21,218 nt of DNA, taken from NCBI GenBank assembly GCA_036011305.1, contig DASCNA010000271.1, positions 1 through 21,218 of the forward strand, read 5' to 3'. Below, piece by piece: positions 14,533 to 21,218 of this stretch (position 1 is its first letter; each line of letters opens with the position of its first letter). The DNA is from DASCNA01 sp036011305. GTDB lineage: Bacteria > Verrucomicrobiota > Lentisphaeria > Victivallales > GWF2-38-69. The notes under the pieces were generated by a model. It was not told the origin of the DNA. It was given only the letters and a program-made list of their open reading frames with translations, and did no database searches. Position numbers and translations under genes: made by a program.

Positions 14533-16131
14533 ATGAAAAATAAAAAATTTATTTTAACGATTTTATCAGGATTATGTATGCTGTTCATTGTCGGCATGAC
14601 TGACTCCATGGCAGGCTCAACAGTTGTTTTCAATCTGAACAGGTCATCAAAATCTATAGATCCTCAATTGGTAACGGGTATTACAGGCGCCCAGGTAGAT
14701 GCAGCATGTATAGAAGGGCTGACAAGAGTAAAACAGGCTGGTCATGCAGTTCCGGCAGCCGCTAAAAGCTGGAAAGTATCCAAAGACGGTACAGTATATA
14801 CTTTTTACCTGCGCAAAGATGCAAAATGGTCTAATGGACAGCCGGTAACAGCGCATGATTTTCTATTCGGCATGAAAAGAACTCTTATGCCGTCAACCGC
14901 TTCACAATACGGATACTATCTCTACAATATTAAAAATGCAGAGGCATACAATACCGGAAAGATTAAAGATTTTAATAAGGTTGGAATTAAGGCTTTAAAT
15001 CCTTACACACTTCAGATTACTCTGAATGCACCATGCACTTATTTCCCTCAGATTGTGAGCGGAAGTCCAACCATGCCGTGTAATGAAGCATTCTTTAATA
15101 AAGTTAATAAAAATTATGCTTTAACACCAAAAGATATGATTTACAACGGACCATGGGAACTGACCCAATGGATAACCGGTGCCGGTGGAAAATATGTTTT
15201 CAAGAAAAATCCATATTACTGGAATAAGAAAAATATAAAAATTGATAATCTTGTATATGATTTGGTTGCCGACCCTAACACTTCAGCTGCTATGTTCAGG
15301 ACAGGCCAGATAGATCTGACACATATAACTGCTAATCAGATACCTCAATTTAAAAACAGTAATGAGTTACTTTCAGTACCTGCAGGCGGTATTATGTACT
15401 TAGAATTTAATTTACATAATAAATACTTAAAGAATCTGAAAATAAGAAAAGCTATATCTCTGGCAATAAACAGAACTGAATTATGCAACTATATTATTAA
15501 GAACGGTTCAAAACCTGCATATGCCTTGGTTCCTCCAGGAACAAAAGGGCCTGATAACAAAGGTTTCAGACAAGTCTACGGTTCTTATAATATTAAGGTA
15601 AATATAAAAGAAGCTAAAAAACTGTTTGCTGAGGGTTTGAAAGAACTGGGAGTAAAACCTCCAATACACCTGAAACTTCTTTTAGATAACAGTGGAATTA
15701 GGCCTAAAATCTGTGTTTTTATCCAACAGCAGTTAAAGAAGAATCTCGGACTGGATGTTGCAATCGATGTTGAAACTTTCCAGGGAAGACTTGTAAAAAT
15801 GCAGCAGCATAATTTTGATATGGTTTTTGGCGGCTGGATACCTGATTACAATGACCCTATGACTTATATGAATTTATTTGTGACTGGCGGGGGAAATAAC
15901 GATCCTCAGTTTTCCAATAAAGAGTATGATAAACTGATTAGCGAAGCTACAGTTTCACCAAATAATGATAAAAGAATGGCTGATATGCACAAAGCTGAAG
16001 AAATACTTATAAAAAATGCACCTATTGTTCCGCTCTTTTACCCATACGCAAGCTTCCTCAAAAAAACATGGCTGAAGGGTGTAGTGTTTAACCCCGCTGC
16101 CAGCTTGTACTGGGCATATATTGAAAAATAA
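14533..16131 (+). CDS. oppA: Periplasmic oligopeptide-binding protein, paralogue 4
   Basis: A 532-residue family-5 binding protein. The signal peptide ends in DSMA-G, the only paralogue with Gly at +1. Family segments are intact: SKSIDPQL, YNGPWELTQW, KKNPYYWNKKN and GWIPDYNDPMTYMN with GGGNNDPQ. In the ligand-site stretch it is closer to paralogues 1 and 2 than to 3, though it has its own changes (TYFPQIV for TYFLQ, and a shorter C-terminus). AAGG lies 2 nt before the ATG, repeating the tight spacing seen at oppA1 and oppA2. It lies 32 bp before oppB and is therefore the binding gene most tightly tied to the permease. Confidence 0.93.
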   Translation: MKNKKFILTILSGLCMLFIVGMTDSMAGSTVVFNLNRSSKSIDPQLVTGITGAQVDAACIEGLTRVKQAGHAVPAAAKSWKVSKDGTVYTFYLRKDAKWSNGQPVTAHDFLFGMKRTLMPSTASQYGYYLYNIKNAEAYNTGKIKDFNKVGIKALNPYTLQITLNAPCTYFPQIVSGSPTMPCNEAFFNKVNKNYALTPKDMIYNGPWELTQWITGAGGKYVFKKNPYYWNKKNIKIDNLVYDLVADPNTSAAMFRTGQIDLTHITANQIPQFKNSNELLSVPAGGIMYLEFNLHNKYLKNLKIRKAISLAINRTELCNYIIKNGSKPAYALVPPGTKGPDNKGFRQVYGSYNIKVNIKEAKKLFAEGLKELGVKPPIHLKLLLDNSGIRPKICVFIQQQLKKNLGLDVAIDVETFQGRLVKMQQHNFDMVFGGWIPDYNDPMTYMNLFVTGGGNNDPQFSNKEYDKLISEATVSPNNDKRMADMHKAEEILIKNAPIVPLFYPYASFLKKTWLKGVVFNPAASLYWAYIEK

Positions 16132-16163
16132 TCTAATAATTAATAATATAGGATCAAATTAGT

Positions 16164-17114
16164 ATGGTAAAATACATTATTAAACGAATCATCTATGCCT
16201 TCATAACGTTATGGGTGATTGCAACAATCACATTTTTCCTGATGCACATGCTGCCAGGGAATCCTTTTGCCAGCGAAAAAGTGATTCCTCCGCAGATTAA
16301 AGCTCAGATCATGAAAAAATATGGTTTAGATAAACCGCTTTATCAGCAGTATGGTATTTATCTGAATAATTTAGCTCATGCTAATTTGGGCTTATCTATG
16401 AGACAGCGCGGTAGAAAAGTTTCGACAATAATTGCAAACCATTTCCCGTACTCTCTTGAGATTGGTATCAGAGCAATGATCTTCGGTTTTGTTTTCGGTT
16501 TAGTAATGGGAGTTATAGCAGCTCTGAATCGAGCGAAAAAATGGGATACCTTGGCACTTATTATAGCAATTATAGGGGTTTCTGTTCCATCATTTGCTAT
16601 TGCAGGTATTCTCCAGTGGCTGGTAATCTGGATTCTTACTTCAACAGGAGTACAGATTCTGCCAATTGCAGGAGTGTCACAGACCTGGTCTACTGTACTT
16701 CCGACAATAGCTCTCGGTATGGCAGTTGTTGCTATGGTAATGCGTCTTATGAGAGCCTCTACTATTGAGGTACTGGGACAGGATTATATAAAAACTGCCA
16801 GAGCCAAAGGTGTATCCCCAACAGGTATAGTTATAAAACATGTTTTAAGAAATGCTATTATGCCGATTATAACTTACATAGGACCAATGCTAGCCGCCGT
16901 TCTTACAGGATCACTGGTAGTTGAAAAAATATTTGCAATACCTGGCATAGGTAAATATTTTGTTGACAGTGTAATGAACAATGACTACACTACAGCACTT
17001 GGAATAACACTGTTTTATGCAGTGTTCCTTATAGCTATGGTATTGATTGTAGATATTTCATACGGTTTTATTGACCCTAGAATCAGACTTCACGCAAAGA
17101 AGGGAGACAATTAA
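16164..17114 (+). CDS. oppB: Oligopeptide ABC transporter permease OppB
   Basis: Inner-membrane subunit that forms half of the peptide channel. The 316-residue product has an N-terminal helix (about residues 9-28) followed by the family motif MHMLPGNPFA, a large periplasmic loop, and five more hydrophobic segments. The cytoplasmic EAA loop that docks the ATPase is clear at about residues 209-237 (IKTARAKGVSPTGIVIKHVL, then RNAIMPIIT). The LAAVLTGSLVVEKIFAIPGIG segment near the C-terminus is characteristic of OppB/DppB. AGGATC precedes the ATG. Its stop codon is 1 nt before the oppC start, implying translational coupling. Confidence 0.95.
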   Translation: MVKYIIKRIIYAFITLWVIATITFFLMHMLPGNPFASEKVIPPQIKAQIMKKYGLDKPLYQQYGIYLNNLAHANLGLSMRQRGRKVSTIIANHFPYSLEIGIRAMIFGFVFGLVMGVIAALNRAKKWDTLALIIAIIGVSVPSFAIAGILQWLVIWILTSTGVQILPIAGVSQTWSTVLPTIALGMAVVAMVMRLMRASTIEVLGQDYIKTARAKGVSPTGIVIKHVLRNAIMPIITYIGPMLAAVLTGSLVVEKIFAIPGIGKYFVDSVMNNDYTTALGITLFYAVFLIAMVLIVDISYGFIDPRIRLHAKKGDN

Positions 17115-17115
17115 A

Positions 17116-18048
17116 ATGGCTGAAAAAATTACAAAATCAGACTTTGAGATTGTAGGTAATGATATCCTTCAAAGTGAAAAAATATATAGCCAGAGCATGA
17201 CTTACTGGCAGGATGCCTTTCGCAGAATCAAAAAGAATAAGGCTGCAGTATGGTCATTCTGGGTAATTGTTATCCTTGTTGCTTTGTGTATTTTCGGTCC
17301 ATATATAAACGGTTATTCATTTAGAAATATGGACTTCAGTATTGCTTCACAATGGAACTGGAAAATATTTATGCAGGGACATTTCTTCGGTGGAGACCAA
17401 TTCGGACGCGATGAATTTACACGTGTATGGCTTGGTGGTCGTGTTTCATTTCTTATTGCAATTACGGTTGTAGTATCAGAAGGGATAATAGGTACTATCT
17501 ATGGTGGGTTAGCTGGATTGATCGGCGGAAAAACAGACTTGATCATGATGAGAATTGTAGAAATATTCTTTGTTATTCCATCAATTATTTATATTATCCT
17601 TCTTATGATTGTATTAGGACCAGGAGTTCTTACAATCATCATAGCAATGAGTACTACCAGTTGGCTTTACATGGCAATGCTGATACGCGGTGAAGTCATG
17701 AAGATAAAACATAACGAATATGTAATGGCTTCACAGGCACTTGGGGCCAGTAGATTCAGAGTGCTGATGAAACATCTTCTTCCTAACTGTATGGGGATAA
17801 TCATAGTTCGTCTTACTCTTGATATTCCAACTGCAATTTTTACATCGGCCTACTTAAGTTTTATAGGGCTTGGAGTCCCCCCACCGAACGCTTCATGGGG
17901 TAGTCTCGCAAATAATGGTTATAATCAAATATACTCGGCAGCATTTTTATTTCTTATACCGATTATAATGATTTCTATAACAACTCTGACTTTTAATATC
18001 TTAGGTGACGGTCTTCGTGATGCTATGGACCCTAAGCTCAGAAAATAA
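17116..18048 (+). CDS. oppC: Oligopeptide ABC transporter permease OppC
   Basis: Second channel subunit, pairing with OppB. From the ATG at 17116 the product is 310 residues. A cytoplasmic N-terminus is followed by YWQDAFRRIKKNKAAVWSFW into the first helix. The OppC-specific GGDQFGRDEFTRVWLGGRVS motif comes next, then five further helices. The EAA loop is EYVMASQALGASRFRVLMKH, and SFIGLGVPPPNASWGSL follows near the end. An upstream in-frame ATG at 17071 would overlap oppB, but AAGGGAG about 9 nt before 17116 and the family length favour the later start. oppD starts 27 bp downstream. Confidence 0.95.
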   Translation: MAEKITKSDFEIVGNDILQSEKIYSQSMTYWQDAFRRIKKNKAAVWSFWVIVILVALCIFGPYINGYSFRNMDFSIASQWNWKIFMQGHFFGGDQFGRDEFTRVWLGGRVSFLIAITVVVSEGIIGTIYGGLAGLIGGKTDLIMMRIVEIFFVIPSIIYIILLMIVLGPGVLTIIIAMSTTSWLYMAMLIRGEVMKIKHNEYVMASQALGASRFRVLMKHLLPNCMGIIIVRLTLDIPTAIFTSAYLSFIGLGVPPPNASWGSLANNGYNQIYSAAFLFLIPIIMISITTLTFNILGDGLRDAMDPKLRK

Positions 18049-18075
18049 TTAACTGCATCATGGAGTTTAATAATA

Positions 18076-19107
18076 ATGGATAATGAGAAAATACTAGAAG
18101 TTAAAGATTTACATATATCTTTTGATACTTATGTTGGAGAAGTTCAAGTCCTGCGCGGAATCAACTTCTATCTTAACAAAGGAGAATCTTTAGCTATTGT
18201 AGGTGAATCTGGGTCAGGTAAATCGGTTACAGTTCAGAGTATTATGAAGCTTATACCAATGCCGCCTGGCAGATTCAAACAGGGAAGCATTAAGTACAAA
18301 GGTGAAGAAATAATACCGATGACTGAACGTCAGATGATGAAGCTCAGGGGTAAAGAAATCGGCATGATCTTCCAAAACCCTATGGGATCTTTGAATCCGA
18401 CCATGAAAATAGGAAAACAGATCATGGAAGGAATTCTTATACATCAAAAAACTTCAAAAAAAGAAGCAAAGTTAAAAGCTCTTGAGTTACTCAAACTTGT
18501 AGGTATACCTAATCCTGAAACAAGAATAAAGCAATATCCTCATCAATTCAGCGGAGGAATGCGTCAAAGGGTTGTCATTGCAATTGCTTTGGCATGTAAC
18601 CCAGATATTCTTATTGCCGATGAGCCAACTACAGCCCTGGATGTTACTATACAGGCTCAAATTCTTGATTTGATGAAGGATCTGAAAATAAAACTGAACA
18701 CCTCAATTATATTAATTACACATGATTTGGGTGTTGTAGCTGACATTGCAGAAAGAGTGATTGTAATGTACGGCGGAGAAATAATGGAGGAAGGAACAGC
18801 TAAAGAAGTATTCTTTGAAGCACAGCACCCATACACCTGGGGATTGATTGACTCGATGCCCAGAATTGAAGATGATTCAGATTATCCATTGATATCAATT
18901 GACGGTACACCACCTGATTTATTAAGTCCACCGATAGGCTGTCCTTTTGCTGCAAGATGTATTTATGCAATGAGAATATGCTCTAAGAAAAAACCGCCAA
19001 ACTTTGAATTTAAAAGCGGACACTTTACAAAGTGCTGGCTAAAACATGAAGATGCTCCGAAAATACAGCGTAAATCACCTCATGCCAAAATAGAAGCAGG
19101 TATTTAA
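18076..19107 (+). CDS. oppD: Oligopeptide ABC transporter ATPase OppD
   Basis: Cytoplasmic ATPase that powers peptide import with OppF. The 343-residue product has Walker A GESGSGKS (43-50), Q-loop Q100, ABC signature SGGMR (159-163), Walker B DILIADE (177-183) and H-loop H216. The C-terminal oligopeptide-transporter extension carries four cysteines (C289, C295, C302, C320). The same spacing in structurally studied Opp/Dpp ATPases binds an iron-sulfur cluster. The start follows a GGAG about 10 nt upstream. Its stop codon directly abuts the oppF ATG with no gap, so the two should be made in equal amounts. Confidence 0.96.
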   Translation: MDNEKILEVKDLHISFDTYVGEVQVLRGINFYLNKGESLAIVGESGSGKSVTVQSIMKLIPMPPGRFKQGSIKYKGEEIIPMTERQMMKLRGKEIGMIFQNPMGSLNPTMKIGKQIMEGILIHQKTSKKEAKLKALELLKLVGIPNPETRIKQYPHQFSGGMRQRVVIAIALACNPDILIADEPTTALDVTIQAQILDLMKDLKIKLNTSIILITHDLGVVADIAERVIVMYGGEIMEEGTAKEVFFEAQHPYTWGLIDSMPRIEDDSDYPLISIDGTPPDLLSPPIGCPFAARCIYAMRICSKKKPPNFEFKSGHFTKCWLKHEDAPKIQRKSPHAKIEAGI

Positions 19108-20055
19108 ATGGAAAAATTATTAGAAATACAAGACTTAAAAAAGTACTTTCACGTTGAAGGCAATAAGCTTTTAAAAGCTGTTGATGGTGTATCTTTTGAT
19201 ATATATAAAAAAGAAACACTGGGAATCGTCGGTGAATCGGGTTGCGGTAAAACTACTCTCGGAAGAACACTGACTGTATTATATGCCAAATCAGGAGGCA
19301 AAGTCACATACAAAGACAAGGATATATCAAAAGTCAGTAAAAAAGTATTTGCTAAAAAATTCCAGATGATTTTTCAAGACCCTGATGCTTCTCTTGACCC
19401 AAGAATGACTGTTACAGACATTATTGCTGAAGGACTTGATATCTTTAAAATGTATAAAAACAAGAAAGAAAGACAGGAAATAGTATATAGTCTTCTTGAA
19501 CAGGTAGGTCTTAATAAAGAGCATGCCAATCGTTTTCCACACGAATTCAGCGGAGGTCAAAAACAGAGGATAGGAATAGCTAGAGCGCTTGCGGTTGAAC
19601 CTGAATTTATTGTATGTGATGAACCAATATCCGCACTGGATGTTTCTATTCAGGCTCAGGTTGTAAATCTATTGAAAAATCTGCAGGAAGAAAAGAACCT
19701 CACATATCTATTTATCGCTCATGATTTAAGTATGGTAAAATACATTTCAGATCGAGTTGGGGTTATGTACCTTGGTGATTTGGTCGAACTGACAGAAAGT
19801 AAAGAACTTTATGCTAATCCTCAGCATCCTTATACACAGGCATTGCTTTCAGCAATTCCTAAAATTGAAGATCTTAATAAAAAAAACATAGAAAGAGTTA
19901 AGCTGACAGGAGAACTTCCCAGCCCTATTGATCCGCCTAAAGGATGTAAATTCTGTACAAGGTGTCAATATGTAGAGACCAGATGTAAAACTGAAAGACC
20001 AAAATTACGCGAAATAAAAAAAGGACATTTTGTAGCATGTCATATTGTTAAATAA
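19108..20055 (+). CDS. oppF: Oligopeptide ABC transporter ATPase OppF
   Basis: Second ATPase of the importer. The 315-residue product has Walker A GESGCGKT (42-49), Q-loop Q90, signature SGGQKQR (148-154), Walker B FIVCDE (167-172) and H-loop H205. The C-terminal cysteines C280, C286, C293 and C311 have the same spacing as in OppD, so both subunits may carry the cluster. OppF-type markers include DPDASLDPRMTV after the Q-loop. The ATG follows the oppD stop directly, with only a weak purine stretch as its own ribosome site, so translation probably depends on oppD. The hydrolase gene begins 11 nt after its stop. Confidence 0.96.
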   Translation: MEKLLEIQDLKKYFHVEGNKLLKAVDGVSFDIYKKETLGIVGESGCGKTTLGRTLTVLYAKSGGKVTYKDKDISKVSKKVFAKKFQMIFQDPDASLDPRMTVTDIIAEGLDIFKMYKNKKERQEIVYSLLEQVGLNKEHANRFPHEFSGGQKQRIGIARALAVEPEFIVCDEPISALDVSIQAQVVNLLKNLQEEKNLTYLFIAHDLSMVKYISDRVGVMYLGDLVELTESKELYANPQHPYTQALLSAIPKIEDLNKKNIERVKLTGELPSPIDPPKGCKFCTRCQYVETRCKTERPKLREIKKGHFVACHIVK

Positions 20056-20066
20056 TTAGAGGAATT

Positions 20067-20705
20067 ATGAGTAATAAAATATATGATATTTCAATATCGC
20101 TTGACACAAATACAATTAATTACCCTGGTTGTGAAAAGTTTAATAGAGACATTACCAAATCTTTTAAACAAAAAGATCCTTACACATTATCTAAATTAAG
20201 CATGAGTTCTCATACAGGGACTCATGTTGACTCACCTCTCCACTTTATCGAGAACGGAAACTCTATAGATGAAATACCAATAGATAATTTTATTTTGAAT
20301 GCAATTGTAGTCGAAATTAAAAATAAGCGTGAAATAAATGCTAAGGATATAAAATCTCTCAATATTAAGGAAACCTCAGCCCTACTTTTTAAAACAGATA
20401 ACTCAGAAAAGAACTTAATCAATAATAATACTTATGACAGTAATTTCGTTTATATAGCACCATCAGCAGCAGAAATATGTGTTGAGAAAAAAATTAAACT
20501 GATTGGAATAGATTATCTATCTATTGATGGAGATAAAAATCACTTATTTGAATCTCACAAAATCATATTGGGGAATAATATCATCATCCTCGAATGCATT
20601 GATTTGCAGAAAGTTCCTGCAGGTGAGTACAAGTTAATATGTCTTCCACTAAAAATAAAAGGAGGTGAAGCTTCTCCTGTCAGGGCTATTTTAATTAGCA
20701 CATAA
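20067..20705 (+). CDS. Cyclase-family hydrolase, KynB-like, in the opp operon
   Basis: The 212-residue product closely follows the kynurenine formamidase (KynB) plan of PF04199. It has an N-terminal YDISISL and YPG, the metal site H49-T-G-T-H53-x-D55 with H59 (SSHTGTHVDSPLHF), GIDYLSID (147-154), the catalytic His/Glu dyad H164 and E176 (SHKIILGNNIIILECIDL), and a C-terminal GGEASPVRAIL. N-formylkynurenine hydrolysis is possible, but no other kynurenine gene is here. Related enzymes act on other amides and cyclic imides. GAGG lies 4 nt before the ATG and the gene is 11 nt from oppF, so it should be expressed with the peptide importer, which suggests work on an imported compound. It has no signal peptide. 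Confidence 0.88.
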   Translation: MSNKIYDISISLDTNTINYPGCEKFNRDITKSFKQKDPYTLSKLSMSSHTGTHVDSPLHFIENGNSIDEIPIDNFILNAIVVEIKNKREINAKDIKSLNIKETSALLFKTDNSEKNLINNNTYDSNFVYIAPSAAEICVEKKIKLIGIDYLSIDGDKNHLFESHKIILGNNIIILECIDLQKVPAGEYKLICLPLKIKGGEASPVRAILIST

Positions 20706-20782
20706 TAACTATTATCCGTGCGGATATTAATTCATAGCAGCTTAATTAGCTTTTATAATGTTATTTTGAGTAGAAAAAAATA

Positions 20783-20807
20783 TACCATTAATAATCAATA
20801 ATCAGAA
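20783..20807 (-). repeat. AT-rich post-stop repeat, copy 2
   Basis: The 25 nt immediately after the STAS gene stop codon (minus strand) match those after the queC stop at about 19 positions, with the last 13 (ATTATTAATGGTA) identical and the distance from the stop the same. Confidence 0.4.
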
Positions 20808-21107
20808 TCATAATTCTTTAACATTAAAGACATTATACAACCCAGAAATTTTCAAAATTTTTGCTACATTTTCCGGAACATTTATTATTGAAAAAGTACT
20901 GCTGTCCCTATGCAAAGCAACTTTACCGCAAATACGTAAAAAAGAAGAAGCGATATAACTTGTATCCTTCAAATCAAAATATACCGATTTTGCATCTTTT
21001 ACTGCGTTAAACACTTCCGTTTCAATTTTTATAGTTTCTTCTGTATTTAAAGCACCAGAAAAATAACAGATAACATGTTCGCTATTACACTCTATTTTTA
21101 ATGACAT
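20808..21107 (-). CDS. Stand-alone STAS-domain protein (anti-sigma factor antagonist-like)
   Basis: The 99-residue product has the length and strand-helix order of a single STAS domain: HVICYFSGALNTEET (11-25), SVYFDLKDTSYIASSFLRIC (41-60) and a C-terminal helix leading into SGLYNVFNVKEL. In SpoIIAA-type proteins a Ser in DSSG is phosphorylated by an anti-sigma kinase. Here that loop is IASSF with S54 and S55 available, but the preceding Asp is Ala and the following Gly is Phe. Partner switching is possible but unproven; no kinase or phosphatase partner is in the window. The ATG follows GAAGG at about 8 nt. It is convergent with the hydrolase gene. The 111 bp upstream to the window end is AT-rich with nothing recognisable. 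Confidence 0.78.
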   Translation of the reverse strand: MSLKIECNSEHVICYFSGALNTEETIKIETEVFNAVKDAKSVYFDLKDTSYIASSFLRICGKVALHRDSSTFSIINVPENVAKILKISGLYNVFNVKEL

Positions 21108-21218
21108 ATTTAAACCTTCATAAATGTATTATTACTTGACTTACATTATACCCAAATACAGCAAGATGAAAACAATTATATATGTTTTATAAATAAAATT
21201 TTGTATATAAATATTAAT

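Noticed and set aside
17071..17115. Upstream oppC start overlapping oppB
   Set aside because: The ATG at 17116 has a proper Shine-Dalgarno, gives the usual OppC length and leaves a 1-nt gap typical of coupled genes.
20713..20726. Small palindrome TATCCG-TG-CGGATA as a terminator of the opp operon
   Set aside because: The usable stem is only about 5 bp and no T-tract follows, so I do not call it a terminator.

Overview
This 21.2 kb window is AT-rich bacterial chromosome with densely packed genes, read with the standard genetic code. It looks Gram-negative. All four oligopeptide-binding proteins have plain signal-peptidase-I-type leaders (Ala-Asn or Ala-Gly after the hydrophobic core) and no lipobox Cys, as expected for periplasmic rather than lipid-anchored binding proteins. 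I cannot name the phylum from sequence alone. No rRNA, tRNA, IS element, integrase, CRISPR array or phage gene was seen.

Layout. (1) 3-1610: a multi-PAS sensor protein without an output domain, possibly cut at its 5' end by the window. (2) 1654-3345, minus strand: a small cluster of a CGGC-domain protein, a DUF218/YdcF-like protein and a cyclase-family (kynurenine-formamidase-like) hydrolase. (3) 3606-7331, plus strand: an AguB-like N-carbamoylputrescine amidase, endonuclease III, a 12-TM-class APC amino-acid permease and a YjbQ/UPF0047 protein. (4) 7421-8612, minus strand: queC (queuosine precursor synthesis), then a DUF523 gene broken by one in-frame TAA. (5) 8934-20705, plus strand: the main feature, a 12 kb peptide-uptake locus with four tandem oppA paralogues, oppB, oppC, oppD, oppF and a second cyclase-family hydrolase. 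(6) 20808-21107, minus strand: a stand-alone STAS-domain protein.

How it fits together. The opp locus is a complete ABC importer with four alternative binding proteins feeding one permease/ATPase set. oppA1 and oppA2 are each single transcription units with their own promoter region and intrinsic terminator. Their upstream regions share a pair of ACAAACA(G/A)CA direct repeats spaced exactly 40 bp apart, and their terminators are homologous with a compensatory base-pair change. This shows duplication of a whole expression unit, control DNA included, with the RNA hairpin kept under selection. oppA3, oppA4, oppBCDF and the hydrolase follow with short or no gaps and look like one operon. The hydrolase 11 nt behind oppF suggests that an imported compound carries an amide, formamide or imide bond to be opened; the substrate is unknown.

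The most notable items are the duplicated oppA control architecture with 40-bp-phased repeats, the palindrome-rich element between oppA1 and oppA2, the nonsense-interrupted DUF523 gene beside a perfect 20-bp hairpin, the output-less PAS protein, and two different cyclase-family hydrolases in one window. I do not see a clearly new molecular system; the opp-hydrolase locus is the best candidate for an undescribed variant.
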